A stretch of 12,091 nucleotides of DNA. It comes from Oscillospiraceae bacterium (GTDB lineage Bacteria > Bacillota > Clostridia > Oscillospirales > Oscillospiraceae). The translations under genes and the position numbers were made by a program. Of this stretch, positions 1 through 6,742 are shown piece by piece. The stretch covers positions 1-12,091 of the forward strand of contig JAFVAS010000167.1 of the NCBI GenBank assembly GCA_017480395.1, written 5' to 3'. The notes beneath the pieces are model-generated. The model was not told the DNA's origin, made no database searches, and saw only the letters and a program-made list of their open reading frames with translations. Positions within the stretch are counted from its first letter, which is position 1, and each line of letters opens with the position of its first letter.

Positions 1-2
1 CC

Positions 3-1412
3 CTGATCGACGAGGGCCCCGTCGTCACCATCCTGGACGAGAGCACGGAGGGCTGGATCAAGGTCAGCTATCCCGACGGGGACGACACCGTCGTCGGCTA
101 TATCGCCAGCGACTACCTCTACACCAACCCCATGGCCACCGGCACCGCCTCCCGCGCCTCCATCATCCTGCGGGAGGACAGCTCCAACGCCTCCCCCATC
201 CTGGCCATCCTGGCCGACGCGGCGGAGCTGGACATCCTGGACAGCCTGGACGGCTGGTATGAGGTCAGCTCCGGCGGCGTCACCGGCTATGTAGAGAAGC
301 GGCTGGTCACCACCGAGAACGACAGCCAGTCCATCGGCTATGGCACCGTCACCGCCGACTCCCTCACCCTGCGCGCCGAGCCCAGCACCGACGCCGATCC
401 CCTGATCGGCCTGCCCGCCGGCACCACCTTCCAGATCACCTCCAACGAGACGGAGGGCTGGTACGGCGCCATCTTCAACGGCCGCTCCGGCTACGTCAGC
501 GCCGACTATGTCACCTTCAGCGACAGCGTCAGCTCCGGCTATGTCCAGGTCACCGCCGACACCCTGACCCTCCGGGCCGGGGCGGGCACCGCCTTTGCCA
601 AGCTGCTGCTCATCCCCGAGGGCGCGGTGCTCCCCGTCAGCGGCAGCTACGGCAGCTGGTTCCAGGTCACCTACGGCGGCTACACCGGCTACGTCAGCGG
701 GGCCTACGTCTCCTCCACCACCGAGGAGGGCTACCGCTACTACCCCAACTTCGCCAAGGTCACCGCCCCCTCGCTGATCCTGCGCAAGGGCCCCTCCACC
801 GAGACCGACATGCTGGCCAGCATCGCGGAGAACGTGGTGGTGGAGGTGCTGAGCAAGGACGGGGAGTTCTACAAGGTCAAGTATGACGGCATGACCGGCT
901 ACATCGGCGCGGCCTTCACCACCGCCTCCAACGGCCCGGCCACCGTCATCGTCCACGAGCAGAAGTCCTCCTCCGGTTCCTCCGGCAGCGGCAACTCCAC
1001 CGGCAACCGGAAGAGCTCCTCCTCCGGCTCCGGCAAGGATTACTCCGGCGGCTCCGTGGTCAGCAGCGGCAGCGGCTCCGCCGTGGTGGACTACGCCATG
1101 CAGTTCATCGGCAACCCCTATGTCTGGGGCGGCACCAGCCTGACCAACGGCTGCGATTGCTCCGGCTTCGTCATGCAGGTCTACGCCCACTTCGGCGTCA
1201 GCCTCCCCCACTCCTCCGCCTCCCTGCGCAGCGTGGGTAAGGGCGTCAGCTATTCCGAGGCACGGCCCGGCGACATCATCTGCCAGAACCACCACGTCGG
1301 TATCTACGTCGGCAACGGCCAGATGGTCAACGCCTATGGCAAGAACTATGGCATCATCGTCTCCAGCGCCACCAACAAGACCGTCATCACGGTTCGCCGC
1401 ATCTTCGGATAA
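3..1412 (+). CDS. Secreted multi-SH3b NlpC/P60 cell-wall endopeptidase (5' end outside window)
   Basis: Probably cleaves peptide stems in peptidoglycan outside the cell. The reading frame is open from the left edge; the ATG at 132 is internal, because the 43 codons before it already encode the end of an SH3b repeat (GWIKVSYP, then GYIASDYLY). About 469 residues are visible: one partial and four full SH3b repeats, each with an LxLRxxPS-like strand and a closing GYV/GYI motif, then a Ser/Gly-rich linker (nt about 960-1080), then a C-terminal NlpC/P60 domain. The catalytic Cys is in DCSGF (codon 1158-1160) and the His in HHVGIYVG (codon 1293-1295). The third polar position is Asn (MVNAYG) rather than His, which the family tolerates. 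The signal peptide must lie upstream and is not visible. SH3b repeats are known to bind wall material; the exact bond cut is not determined. Stop TAA at 1410-1412. The gene converges on cysS. Confidence 0.93.
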   Translation: MIDEGPVVTILDESTEGWIKVSYPDGDDTVVGYIASDYLYTNPMATGTASRASIILREDSSNASPILAILADAAELDILDSLDGWYEVSSGGVTGYVEKRLVTTENDSQSIGYGTVTADSLTLRAEPSTDADPLIGLPAGTTFQITSNETEGWYGAIFNGRSGYVSADYVTFSDSVSSGYVQVTADTLTLRAGAGTAFAKLLLIPEGAVLPVSGSYGSWFQVTYGGYTGYVSGAYVSSTTEEGYRYYPNFAKVTAPSLILRKGPSTETDMLASIAENVVVEVLSKDGEFYKVKYDGMTGYIGAAFTTASNGPATVIVHEQKSSSGSSGSGNSTGNRKSSSSGSGKDYSGGSVVSSGSGSAVVDYAMQFIGNPYVWGGTSLTNGCDCSGFVMQVYAHFGVSLPHSSASLRSVGKGVSYSEARPGDIICQNHHVGIYVGNGQMVNAYGKNYGIIVSSATNKTVITVRRIFG

Positions 1413-1420
1413 TGATTCTC

Positions 1421-1441
1421 GAAAAGGGCTTCGCCCTTTTC
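1421..1441 (+). terminator. Short hairpin right after the NlpC/P60 gene
   Basis: GAAAAGGGC, a TTC loop and GCCCTTTTC form a 9-bp perfect stem starting 8 bases after the TAA. The 3' arm supplies the T-rich stretch but no long U-run follows (TGCG comes next), so as an intrinsic terminator it is only moderate. It may instead protect the 3' end of the mRNA. Confidence 0.5.
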
Positions 1442-1664
1442 TGCGAAGGGATGCAGGCCGCTGCAGCGCACTGCGACTCGCCAAGAGCCGCCGCAAGCGG
1501 CGGTTGCTCGCTTGCATGCGCCTGCGGGCGCGATCGCTATGCTCGCACGTTTACATGGCGCTAAGAGCCGCTTCGCGGTTGCGCCATTGTACGCTCGCTG
1601 CGGCGAGTGTGCGCCGGGCGGAATTCGGTGAAACCCCTGTAACCCTAGAGTCCTTTGACAAACA
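1442..1664. repeat. Non-coding palindrome-rich spacer with tandem stem-loops
   Basis: No credible gene lies here. The stretch is a chain of GC-rich inverted repeats: a CGCTGCAGCG palindrome (1459-1468); CCGCCG-CAAG-CGGCGG (1488-1503); GCGCC-TGCG-GGCGC (1518-1531); GCGATCGC (1530-1537); ATGGCGC/GCGCCAT (1555-1587) enclosing CCGC-TTC-GCGG; and CGCTCGC-TGCG-GCGAGTG (1592-1609). The second and fifth hairpins share the flanks AAGAGCCGC and CGGTTGC around different loops, so they look like diverged copies of one unit. This resembles REP/BIME-type dispersed elements, but copy number elsewhere cannot be seen from one window. Confidence 0.5.
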
Positions 1665-1666
1665 GA

Positions 1667-1714
1667 CCGCCCCTGACGCAAAAGAAATGCGTCAGGGGCG
1701 GTTTTTATTCTTTT
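1667..1714. terminator. Strong intrinsic terminator between convergent genes, probably bidirectional
   Basis: A perfect 14-bp stem, CCGCCCCTGACGCA (1667-1680) with TGCGTCAGGGGCGG (1688-1701), closes a 7-base A-rich loop. On the + strand it is followed by TTTTTATTCTTTT, a good U-tract that would stop read-through from the NlpC/P60 gene. On the - strand it begins 12 bases after the cysS stop and is followed by TCTGTTTGTC, a weaker U-rich tail. It is the only terminator seen for cysS, so it likely serves both directions. Confidence 0.85.
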
Positions 1715-3183
1715 CAACGGGACCAGGCCACGCCGTTCTTGGCGTCCTTCAGGGTGATGCCCTCGGCAGCCAGGGCGTCCCGGATGCGGTCGGACTCCGC
1801 CCAGTTCTTCGCCTTGCGGGCCTCGTAGCGCTCCAGCAGCAGGGCGTGGATCCGCGCGGCCTCCTCGGCGGGGGCATCCGCCGGGGCGGTGATGGTGTAC
1901 TCCGCGCCGTCGGCGGCGGCAGCGGCGGTGGCCCTGGCCCTGCGGGCGGCCTCCGCCTTGGCCAGCAGCTCCAGCCCCAGCACCGTGTCAAAGTCCCCGA
2001 TCAGGGTCAGCTTGGCGGCGTCGGAGACCGGGGCCTTCAGCACGTCGTAGAGAACGGTGACCGCCAGGGAGGTGTTCAGGTCGTTGTCCAGGGCGGCGGC
2101 GAACTTGTCCCGCAGGGTGGCCATCCCCGCCTCGTCCTCGGCGGCGGTCTCCCCCGCCGGGTTCAGGGCGGCGATCCGGTCGATCAGCTTTTTGTAGGCC
2201 TTGGCGGCGTTGTCCAGGTTCTCATAGCTGAACACCAGGCTCTTGCGGTAGTGGCTCTGGAGGCAGAACAGCCGGTAGACCAGGGGGTCATAGCCCTTCT
2301 GCTCCAGCAGCGAGACGGTCAGAAACTCCCCGGAGGATTTGGACATCTTGCCAGAATTCGTGTTGAGGTGGTGGACGTGGAACCAGTAGCTGCACCACTT
2401 GTGGCCCAAATACGCCTCGCTCTGGGCGATCTCATTGGTGTGGTGGGGGAAGGCGTTGTCGATGCCGCCGCAGTGGATGTCCAGGTACTCCCCCAGGTAC
2501 TTCATGCTGATGCAGGAGCACTCGATGTGCCAGCCGGGATAGCCCACCCCCCAGGGGGAGTCCCACTTCAGCGCCTGATCCTCAAACTTGGACTTGGTGA
2601 ACCAGAGGACAAAGTCCGCCTTGTTGCGCTTGTTCTCGTCGGCCTCCACGTCCTCCCGGACGCCGACGGCCAGGTCATCCTCGTTGAAATCCTGGAAGAC
2701 GTAGTAGCGGGGCAGCTTGCTGGTGTCAAAGTAGACGTTGCCCCCGGCCAGGTAGGCGTAGCCGTCCTCCATCAGCTTGGAGATGACCCGGATGAACTCG
2801 TCGATGCAGCCGGTGGCGGGCTGCACCACGTCGGGGGTCTTGATGTTCAGCTTGGCGCAGTCGTCAAAGAAGGCGTCGGTGTAGAACTGGGCGATCTCCA
2901 GCACCGTCTTGTGCTCCCGGCGGGCGCCCTTGAGCATCTTGTCCTCGCCGGTGTCGGCGTCGCTGGAGAGGTGGCCCACGTCGGTGATGTTCATCACCCG
3001 GGTCACGTCATAGCCGGCGTAGCGGAAATACTTCTCCAGCACATCCTCCATGATATAGCTGCGCAGGTTGCCGATGTGGGCGAAGTGGTAGACGGTGGGG
3101 CCGCAGGTGTACATCTTGACCTTCCCCGGCTCGTGGGGGACAAAGGTCTCCTTGCGGTGGGACAGCGAATTATACAGCTTCAT
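1714..3183 (-). CDS. cysS: Cysteinyl-tRNA synthetase
   Basis: Cytoplasmic class I aminoacyl-tRNA synthetase that joins cysteine to tRNA-Cys using ATP. The 489-residue product has the family landmarks: YTCGPTVY with zinc-ligand Cys27, the HIGN signature at 36-39, zinc-site residues in GWHIECS (Cys222) and HHTNEIAQSEA (His247/248, Glu251), and KMSKS at 279-283. A DALR-type helical tRNA-binding region follows; the Ala-rich stretch near residues 410-440 makes the protein slightly longer than usual. The ATG at 3183 follows AAAGGAG with 8 bases of spacing; another ATG 5 bases upstream is out of frame. It lies 18 bases after cysE and is co-transcribed under the upstream cysteine T-box, so its level should rise when tRNA-Cys is uncharged. 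Confidence 0.98.
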   Translation of the reverse strand: MKLYNSLSHRKETFVPHEPGKVKMYTCGPTVYHFAHIGNLRSYIMEDVLEKYFRYAGYDVTRVMNITDVGHLSSDADTGEDKMLKGARREHKTVLEIAQFYTDAFFDDCAKLNIKTPDVVQPATGCIDEFIRVISKLMEDGYAYLAGGNVYFDTSKLPRYYVFQDFNEDDLAVGVREDVEADENKRNKADFVLWFTKSKFEDQALKWDSPWGVGYPGWHIECSCISMKYLGEYLDIHCGGIDNAFPHHTNEIAQSEAYLGHKWCSYWFHVHHLNTNSGKMSKSSGEFLTVSLLEQKGYDPLVYRLFCLQSHYRKSLVFSYENLDNAAKAYKKLIDRIAALNPAGETAAEDEAGMATLRDKFAAALDNDLNTSLAVTVLYDVLKAPVSDAAKLTLIGDFDTVLGLELLAKAEAARRARATAAAAADGAEYTITAPADAPAEEAARIHALLLERYEARKAKNWAESDRIRDALAAEGITLKDAKNGVAWSR

Positions 3184-3201
3184 TTCATATGCTCCTTTTG
3201 A

Positions 3202-3870
3202 TTAACCTTCCGAGTCGTTGCTTCCGGTTCGCATCAGCAGGTCGGCGTAGAGCCACTCCAGCTCGCTCATCCGCTCCTCCAGCTTGTCGATGCTGCGCTC
3301 CATGGGGTCGATGATGTTGTGCACCTGGTCCACCTCGTCGGCGTAGCGGAGGAACTCGTCCCCGATGCGGACGATCCGGGCGGGGACGCCCACGGCGGTG
3401 GCGTTGGGGGGAACCTCGCTGAGCACCACCGAGTTGGCGGCGATGCGGGCCCCGTCCCCCACGGTGAAGGGCCCCAGCACCTTCGCGCCGCAGCCGATCA
3501 TGACGTTGTTGCCGATGGTGGGGTGGCGCTTGCCCCGGTCCTTGCCGGTGCCCCCCAGGGTCACCCCGTGGTAGAGCAGCACGTCGTCGCCGATCTCGGC
3601 GGTCTCGCCGATGACGATGCCCATGCCGTGGTCGATGACGAACCGGCGGCCGATGGTGGCGCCGGGGTGGATCTCGATGCCGGTGCGGTGGCGGCTCCAC
3701 TGGGAGATCAGGCGGGCCAGGAAAAACAGGCGGTGGCGGTAGAGAAAGTGGGCGATGCGGTGGCGGATCAGGGCGTGCACACCGGGGTAGAGGAGGAAAA
3801 TCTCCAGCTTACTTCGCGCGGCGGGGTCACGGGCCTGATAGGCCCCCAGCAGTTCCGATAATCTGGACAT
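3202..3870 (-). CDS. cysE: Serine O-acetyltransferase
   Basis: Makes O-acetylserine from serine and acetyl-CoA, the first committed step of cysteine synthesis. The 222-residue length fits the short Firmicutes form (EpsC type), which lacks much of the N-terminal helical extension of the enterobacterial enzyme. An N-terminal helical part (1-60) is followed by a left-handed beta-helix of hexapeptide repeats (about 64-165). Family residues visible are IEIHPGA (66-70), DHGMGIVIGE with the likely catalytic His81, HGVTLGGTG (101-109) and KRHPTIG. Where the E. coli enzyme has catalytic Asp143 this one has Glu66, which I believe is common in the EpsC group. AAGGAG sits 8 bases before the ATG. It is the first gene after the T-box terminator, 92 bases upstream. 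Confidence 0.97.
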   Translation of the reverse strand: MSRLSELLGAYQARDPAARSKLEIFLLYPGVHALIRHRIAHFLYRHRLFFLARLISQWSRHRTGIEIHPGATIGRRFVIDHGMGIVIGETAEIGDDVLLYHGVTLGGTGKDRGKRHPTIGNNVMIGCGAKVLGPFTVGDGARIAANSVVLSEVPPNATAVGVPARIVRIGDEFLRYADEVDQVHNIIDPMERSIDKLEERMSELEWLYADLLMRTGSNDSEG

Positions 3871-3962
3871 GCAAAAAACTCCTTGTCATTGGGGCGTGGA
3901 GGAACGGGCGGCATAGGACGGGCAATGGGCCAGAAGGGAATCCACGGAGGGACAGCGCAGAG

Positions 3963-3997
3963 AAAAAAGCCGCCTCCTGCGCACGGCAAGAGGCGGC
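3963..3997 (-). terminator. T-box regulatory terminator
   Basis: GCCGCCTC (3997-3990) pairs with GAGGCGGC (3976-3969) and is followed directly by six T residues. The 5' arm also contains the CCGC+CTCT needed by the antiterminator, so the two structures exclude each other. Besides attenuating cysE-cysS it should stop read-through from the pgsA operon. Confidence 0.9.
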
Positions 3998-4209
3998 CTG
4001 AATTGAATCCGATCAAAATTCAGCGAACCGCGGTTCCACTCTCATTTCTCACTCAAGCGGCCGGTAACGGGGCCGAAGCCGGGGACATTACTCCCGCACT
4101 CCCGGGCGCACTTCGCGGATTCCTCTCCATAGGGCGGCTTACAGCCGGTGACCGCCCCTCTCTGGCTGGCGCAGAGTCCGTTACTCTTCCCGTTCAACGT
4201 GCATTCATA
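3963..4209 (-). promoter_or_regulatory. Cysteine-specific T-box riboswitch leader of cysE-cysS
   Basis: Leader RNA that senses uncharged tRNA-Cys. Stem I can be traced: GCAC, CGGG, an AGTA loop-E element and CGGA on the 5' side pair with TCCG, then GAAG and specifier TGC (4110-4108), then CCCG and GTGC. AGCCAGAGAGG of the distal stem is also present. The conserved T-box sequence is at 4042-4028 (AGAGTGGAACCGCGG). In the antiterminator AGAG and GCGG flank the 7-base bulge TGGAACC and pair with CTCT and CCGC at 3989-3996. The bulge starts UGGA, complementary to a UCCA tRNA end, and tRNA-Cys is the class with U73. Specifier, discriminator and downstream genes therefore all point to cysteine. Both structural states are seen in the sequence; tRNA binding is known from the family. 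The 5' end is inferred from the promoter. Confidence 0.95.
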
Positions 4210-4213
4210 CCGT

Positions 4214-4245
4214 ATTATATTACCATTCTCCGGCGGGTGTGTCAA
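4214..4245 (-). promoter_or_regulatory. Sigma-A-type promoter for the T-box cysE-cysS unit
   Basis: A consensus TTGACA -35 (4245-4240) is followed after 17 bases by TAATAT (4222-4217); an overlapping TATAAT (4219-4214) would give a 20-base spacer, so the first reading is preferred. The -35 lies just before the pgsA stop (4249), so the regulon starts with no gap after the upstream operon. Confidence 0.8.
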
Positions 4246-4248
4246 GTG

Positions 4249-4776
4249 TCACATATTCGACCAGTCCAGCACGTCCTTGTTCTTCACCATGTACTCCACG
4301 CCGGAGTAGGCGGTGGTGACCAGGATGATCCAGGAGCAGAGCAGGTTGAACCACTGGGGCAGACCCAGCAGCATCAGGCAGATGCACACCATGGTGCTGG
4401 CGGTCTTGACCTTGCCCGACCAACCGGCGGCGATGACCTTGCCATTGGTGGCCGCCACCATCCGCAGGGCGGAGACGATGAACTCCCGGGCGATGACCAC
4501 GATGAGCATCCAGGCGGGCATCCAGCCCCACAGGACGAACATCACCATGGCCGCCGTCACCAGCAGCTTGTCGGCGATGGGATCCAGGAACTTGCCGAAG
4601 TCGGTGATCATGTTGTACTTCCGGGCGATTTTGCCGTCCAGCAGGTCGGTCAGGCTGGCGATAATGAAGATGCCCAGTCCCACCAGGTTGTGGTAGGGGA
4701 AGTCCAGATAGAGCACCACCACAAAGACCGGGATCAGGATGATGCGCAGCATGGTCAGCTTATTTGCGGGATTCAC
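4249..4776 (-). CDS. pgsA: CDP-diacylglycerol--glycerol-3-phosphate 3-phosphatidyltransferase
   Basis: Integral membrane enzyme that makes phosphatidylglycerol phosphate from CDP-diacylglycerol and glycerol-3-phosphate, the entry to phosphatidylglycerol and cardiolipin. The 175-residue protein carries the full CDP-alcohol phosphotransferase signature: Asp44, Asp47-Gly48, Ala51-Arg52, Gly61, Asp65 and Asp69 (DGxxAR, x8, G, x3, D, x3, D). Hydrophobic segments flank it (about 9-25, 30-43, 74-95 and near the C-terminus). Translation starts at GTG 4776, overlapping the rimO stop by 4 bases (GTGA), with GAGGAGGT about 6 bases upstream, so it is coupled to rimO. No terminator separates it from the following cysE-cysS promoter. 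It is the last gene of the DUF1385-to-pgsA run. Confidence 0.96.
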   Translation of the reverse strand: MNPANKLTMLRIILIPVFVVVLYLDFPYHNLVGLGIFIIASLTDLLDGKIARKYNMITDFGKFLDPIADKLLVTAAMVMFVLWGWMPAWMLIVVIAREFIVSALRMVAATNGKVIAAGWSGKVKTASTMVCICLMLLGLPQWFNLLCSWIILVTTAYSGVEYMVKNKDVLDWSNM

Positions 4777-6113
4777 AGCGCCACCTCCTCTTCAAACTCT
4801 CCCATCAGGTCGCCGTCCACCGTGTCGGTGATGCGCACCCGCACAAAGGTGCCCGGGGGAACCTCCCCCGCGGCGGTGAAGTAGACCCGGCCGTCGATGT
4901 CCACCGAGTCGGCGTAGGACCGGCCGGCAAAGCAGTCCATCTCCGCGTCAAAGCCCTCGCAGAGCACCTCCAGGGTCTCCCCCAGCCGCTGCTCGTTCCA
5001 GGCGTCCATGATCCGGGACTGGATATCCACCACCAGCTCCACCCGGCGCTGGGCCACCTCCGGCTCCACCTGGTCGGGCATGTCATAGGCCCGGGTGCCC
5101 TCCTCCGGGGAGAACTGGAACACCCCGGCCCGCTCGATGCGCTGGGCCTCCAGAAAATCGCACAGCTCCTCGAACTCCGCCTCCCCCTCTCCGGGCAGGC
5201 CGCAGATCAGGGAGGTGCGCAGCACCAGCCCGGGCAGCCGGGCCCGGAGCTTGGCGAAGAGGGAGACGATCTGCTCCTTGGTGCCCCGGCGGGACATGGT
5301 GCGCAGAATCCTGTCGTTGCAGTGCTGGATGGGAATGTCCAGATAGTTCAGGATCTTGTCGTTCTCCGCCATGACGTCGATCAGCTCATCGGTGATGAGG
5401 TCAGGGTAGAGATAGTGCAGCCGGATCCAATGGAAGTCAAGTTTACATAATTCTCTCAGCAGCTCCGCCAGCATGGGCCGCCGCTCCAGATCCATCCCGT
5501 AGCGGGTGATGTCCTGGGCGATGACGATCAGCTCCTTCACCCCCCGGTCGGAGAGGGCCCGGGCCTCAGAGAGAAGGGACTCCATGCTGCGGGAGCGGTA
5601 GCGGCCCCGCAGGAATGGGATGATGCAGAAGGCGCAGTAGTTGTCGCACCCCTCGGCAATCTTCAGATAGGCCGACCAGGGCACGGTGGAGACCAGGCGC
5701 TCCCCGTCCTCGTAGGTGCGGCTGATGTCCCCAAAGCGCTCCGGCTGCTGCCCGGCCATCAGCTCCTCAATGGCGGAGACGACCTCGGTATAGCTGCCGG
5801 TGCCCAGCATGCCGTCCACCTCGGGCAGCTCGGCGCGGATATCCTCCCGGTAGCGCTGGGAGAGGCACCCCGCCACCAGAATGCGCCCCAGCTTCCCCTC
5901 CTCCTTCAGCCGGGCCAGCTCCAGGATGTGGTCGATGGCCTCCCGCTTGGCGGAGTCGATGAAGCCGCAGGTGTTGAGCACGCAGACGTCGGCCCCCTCC
6001 GGGTCGGGGACGATGGTGTGTCCCGCGGCCCGGACCAGGGCGGCCATCTGCTCGGTATTCACCAGATTTTTCGCGCATCCCAGGGAGATGAAGGCGACCT
6101 GGTACTGATTCAC
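4773..6113 (-). CDS. rimO: Ribosomal protein uS12 methylthiotransferase RimO
   Basis: Radical-SAM enzyme that adds a methylthio group to the conserved aspartate of ribosomal protein S12. The 446-residue product has the three-part plan of the family: an N-terminal MTTase domain with cluster ligands Cys13 (SLGCAKNLVNTE), Cys49 (NTCGFIDSAK) and Cys83 (AGCLSQRY); a radical-SAM core with CDNYCAFC (Cys156, Cys160, Cys163); and a C-terminal TRAM-like domain (about 375-446). LGCAKN and TCGFI favour RimO over the tRNA enzyme MiaB. The start is GTG at 6113, overlapping the recX stop by 4 bases, with GAGGAGG 7 bases upstream. In many Firmicutes rimO lies near pgsA, cinA and recA; here recX precedes it and cinA is absent. 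Confidence 0.97.
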   Translation of the reverse strand: MNQYQVAFISLGCAKNLVNTEQMAALVRAAGHTIVPDPEGADVCVLNTCGFIDSAKREAIDHILELARLKEEGKLGRILVAGCLSQRYREDIRAELPEVDGMLGTGSYTEVVSAIEELMAGQQPERFGDISRTYEDGERLVSTVPWSAYLKIAEGCDNYCAFCIIPFLRGRYRSRSMESLLSEARALSDRGVKELIVIAQDITRYGMDLERRPMLAELLRELCKLDFHWIRLHYLYPDLITDELIDVMAENDKILNYLDIPIQHCNDRILRTMSRRGTKEQIVSLFAKLRARLPGLVLRTSLICGLPGEGEAEFEELCDFLEAQRIERAGVFQFSPEEGTRAYDMPDQVEPEVAQRRVELVVDIQSRIMDAWNEQRLGETLEVLCEGFDAEMDCFAGRSYADSVDIDGRVYFTAAGEVPPGTFVRVRITDTVDGDLMGEFEEEVAL

Positions 6114-6742
6114 ACGGATTCCTCCTCAAGGGTTATCCCGGCGCGGGACAGCCCGGCTTTGATCTCATCCCAGCGGAAGCCCCGGCGCAGCAGGGCGTCG
6201 GTGGCCCGCTTGAGGGACTTGGCGTCGGGTTCACGGGTGCGGAAGCGGGCCTCCAGAAAGGCGGCGGCCTGCTCCTCCGGGTCGTCCAGCTCCTCCAGCG
6301 CCTCCTCCCAGAGCTCCCGGGGGATGCCCCGGCGGTGGAGCTCCTGCCGGACGCGGGCGACGCCGTAGCCCTGCCGGGAGTAGTGGCGCACGATGGTGGC
6401 GGCGTAGCCCTGCTCATCGAGGGCGCCGATCTCCTCCAGATAGTCGGCGGCGTCGGCGGCATCGGCCTCGGAGCAGCCCTTCTCCACCAGGCGGCGGCAC
6501 AGCTCCCTTCTGGACAGGGGCCGCTCCCCCAGCAGCTTTACCCCCAGGGTCCGGGCGGCGCTGGCGCTGCCGGCGCGGAGCAGGTCGGCGTACTCCTCCT
6601 CGGAGAGGGTACGGCCCCGGTACAGGGCGAAGGAGAGAACCTCGTTCTCGGTCACCCTGACCGGATCGCGCTCCCCCTCGAACCAAAGCAGGAACCGCCC
6701 GCGCACATGCTTGGACGGCTCCAGTTTTTCAATGCTTCGCAT
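6110..6742 (-). CDS. recX: Regulatory protein RecX
   Basis: Small helical protein that modulates RecA filaments, usually by limiting their extension. The 210 residues fit RecX: an N-terminal part rich in beta strands (1-60), then three-helix repeats. Recognisable pieces are LLGERPLSRRELCRRL, the segment around YLEEIGALDEQGYA, and QELHRRGIPRELWEEAL. The ATG at 6742 shares a base with the recA stop (TGATG), a classic coupling arrangement, with a GAGGG-type binding site inside the recA 3' end. Because recA carries an upstream in-frame stop (codon 113), ribosomes should release about 780 bases before this start, so coupling would fail and recX output could fall if that stop is real. Confidence 0.94.
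   Translation of the reverse strand: MRSIEKLEPSKHVRGRFLLWFEGERDPVRVTENEVLSFALYRGRTLSEEEYADLLRAGSASAARTLGVKLLGERPLSRRELCRRLVEKGCSEADAADAADYLEEIGALDEQGYAATIVRHYSRQGYGVARVRQELHRRGIPRELWEEALEELDDPEEQAAAFLEARFRTREPDAKSLKRATDALLRRGFRWDEIKAGLSRAGITLEEESV

Noticed and set aside
132..134. ATG at 132 as the start of the NlpC/P60 gene
   Set aside because: The frame is open to the left edge and encodes an SH3b segment before this codon; no binding site precedes it.
1442..1664. CRISPR array
   Set aside because: There are no regularly spaced identical repeats or spacers and no cas genes; the units are hairpins of different lengths.
1346..1717. 123-codon open frame on the - strand across the spacer
   Set aside because: It overlaps the palindrome array, the terminator and the end of the NlpC/P60 gene, has Cys/Arg-rich composition, no binding site and no family resemblance.
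1336..3201. Long + strand open frames opposite cysS, recA-prmC and the kinase (for example 1336-3201, 6829-9885, 10008-11936)
   Set aside because: They are antisense shadows of GC-rich genes: Gly/Val/His/Asp/Leu-rich, no domains, and the opposite strand has complete, recognisable proteins.
4025..4036. Perfect GAAC-N4-GTTC palindrome resembling a LexA box
   Set aside because: It is part of the conserved T-box sequence (GGAACCGCGG) and its downstream continuation; the antiterminator explains the bases and it lies well downstream of the promoter.
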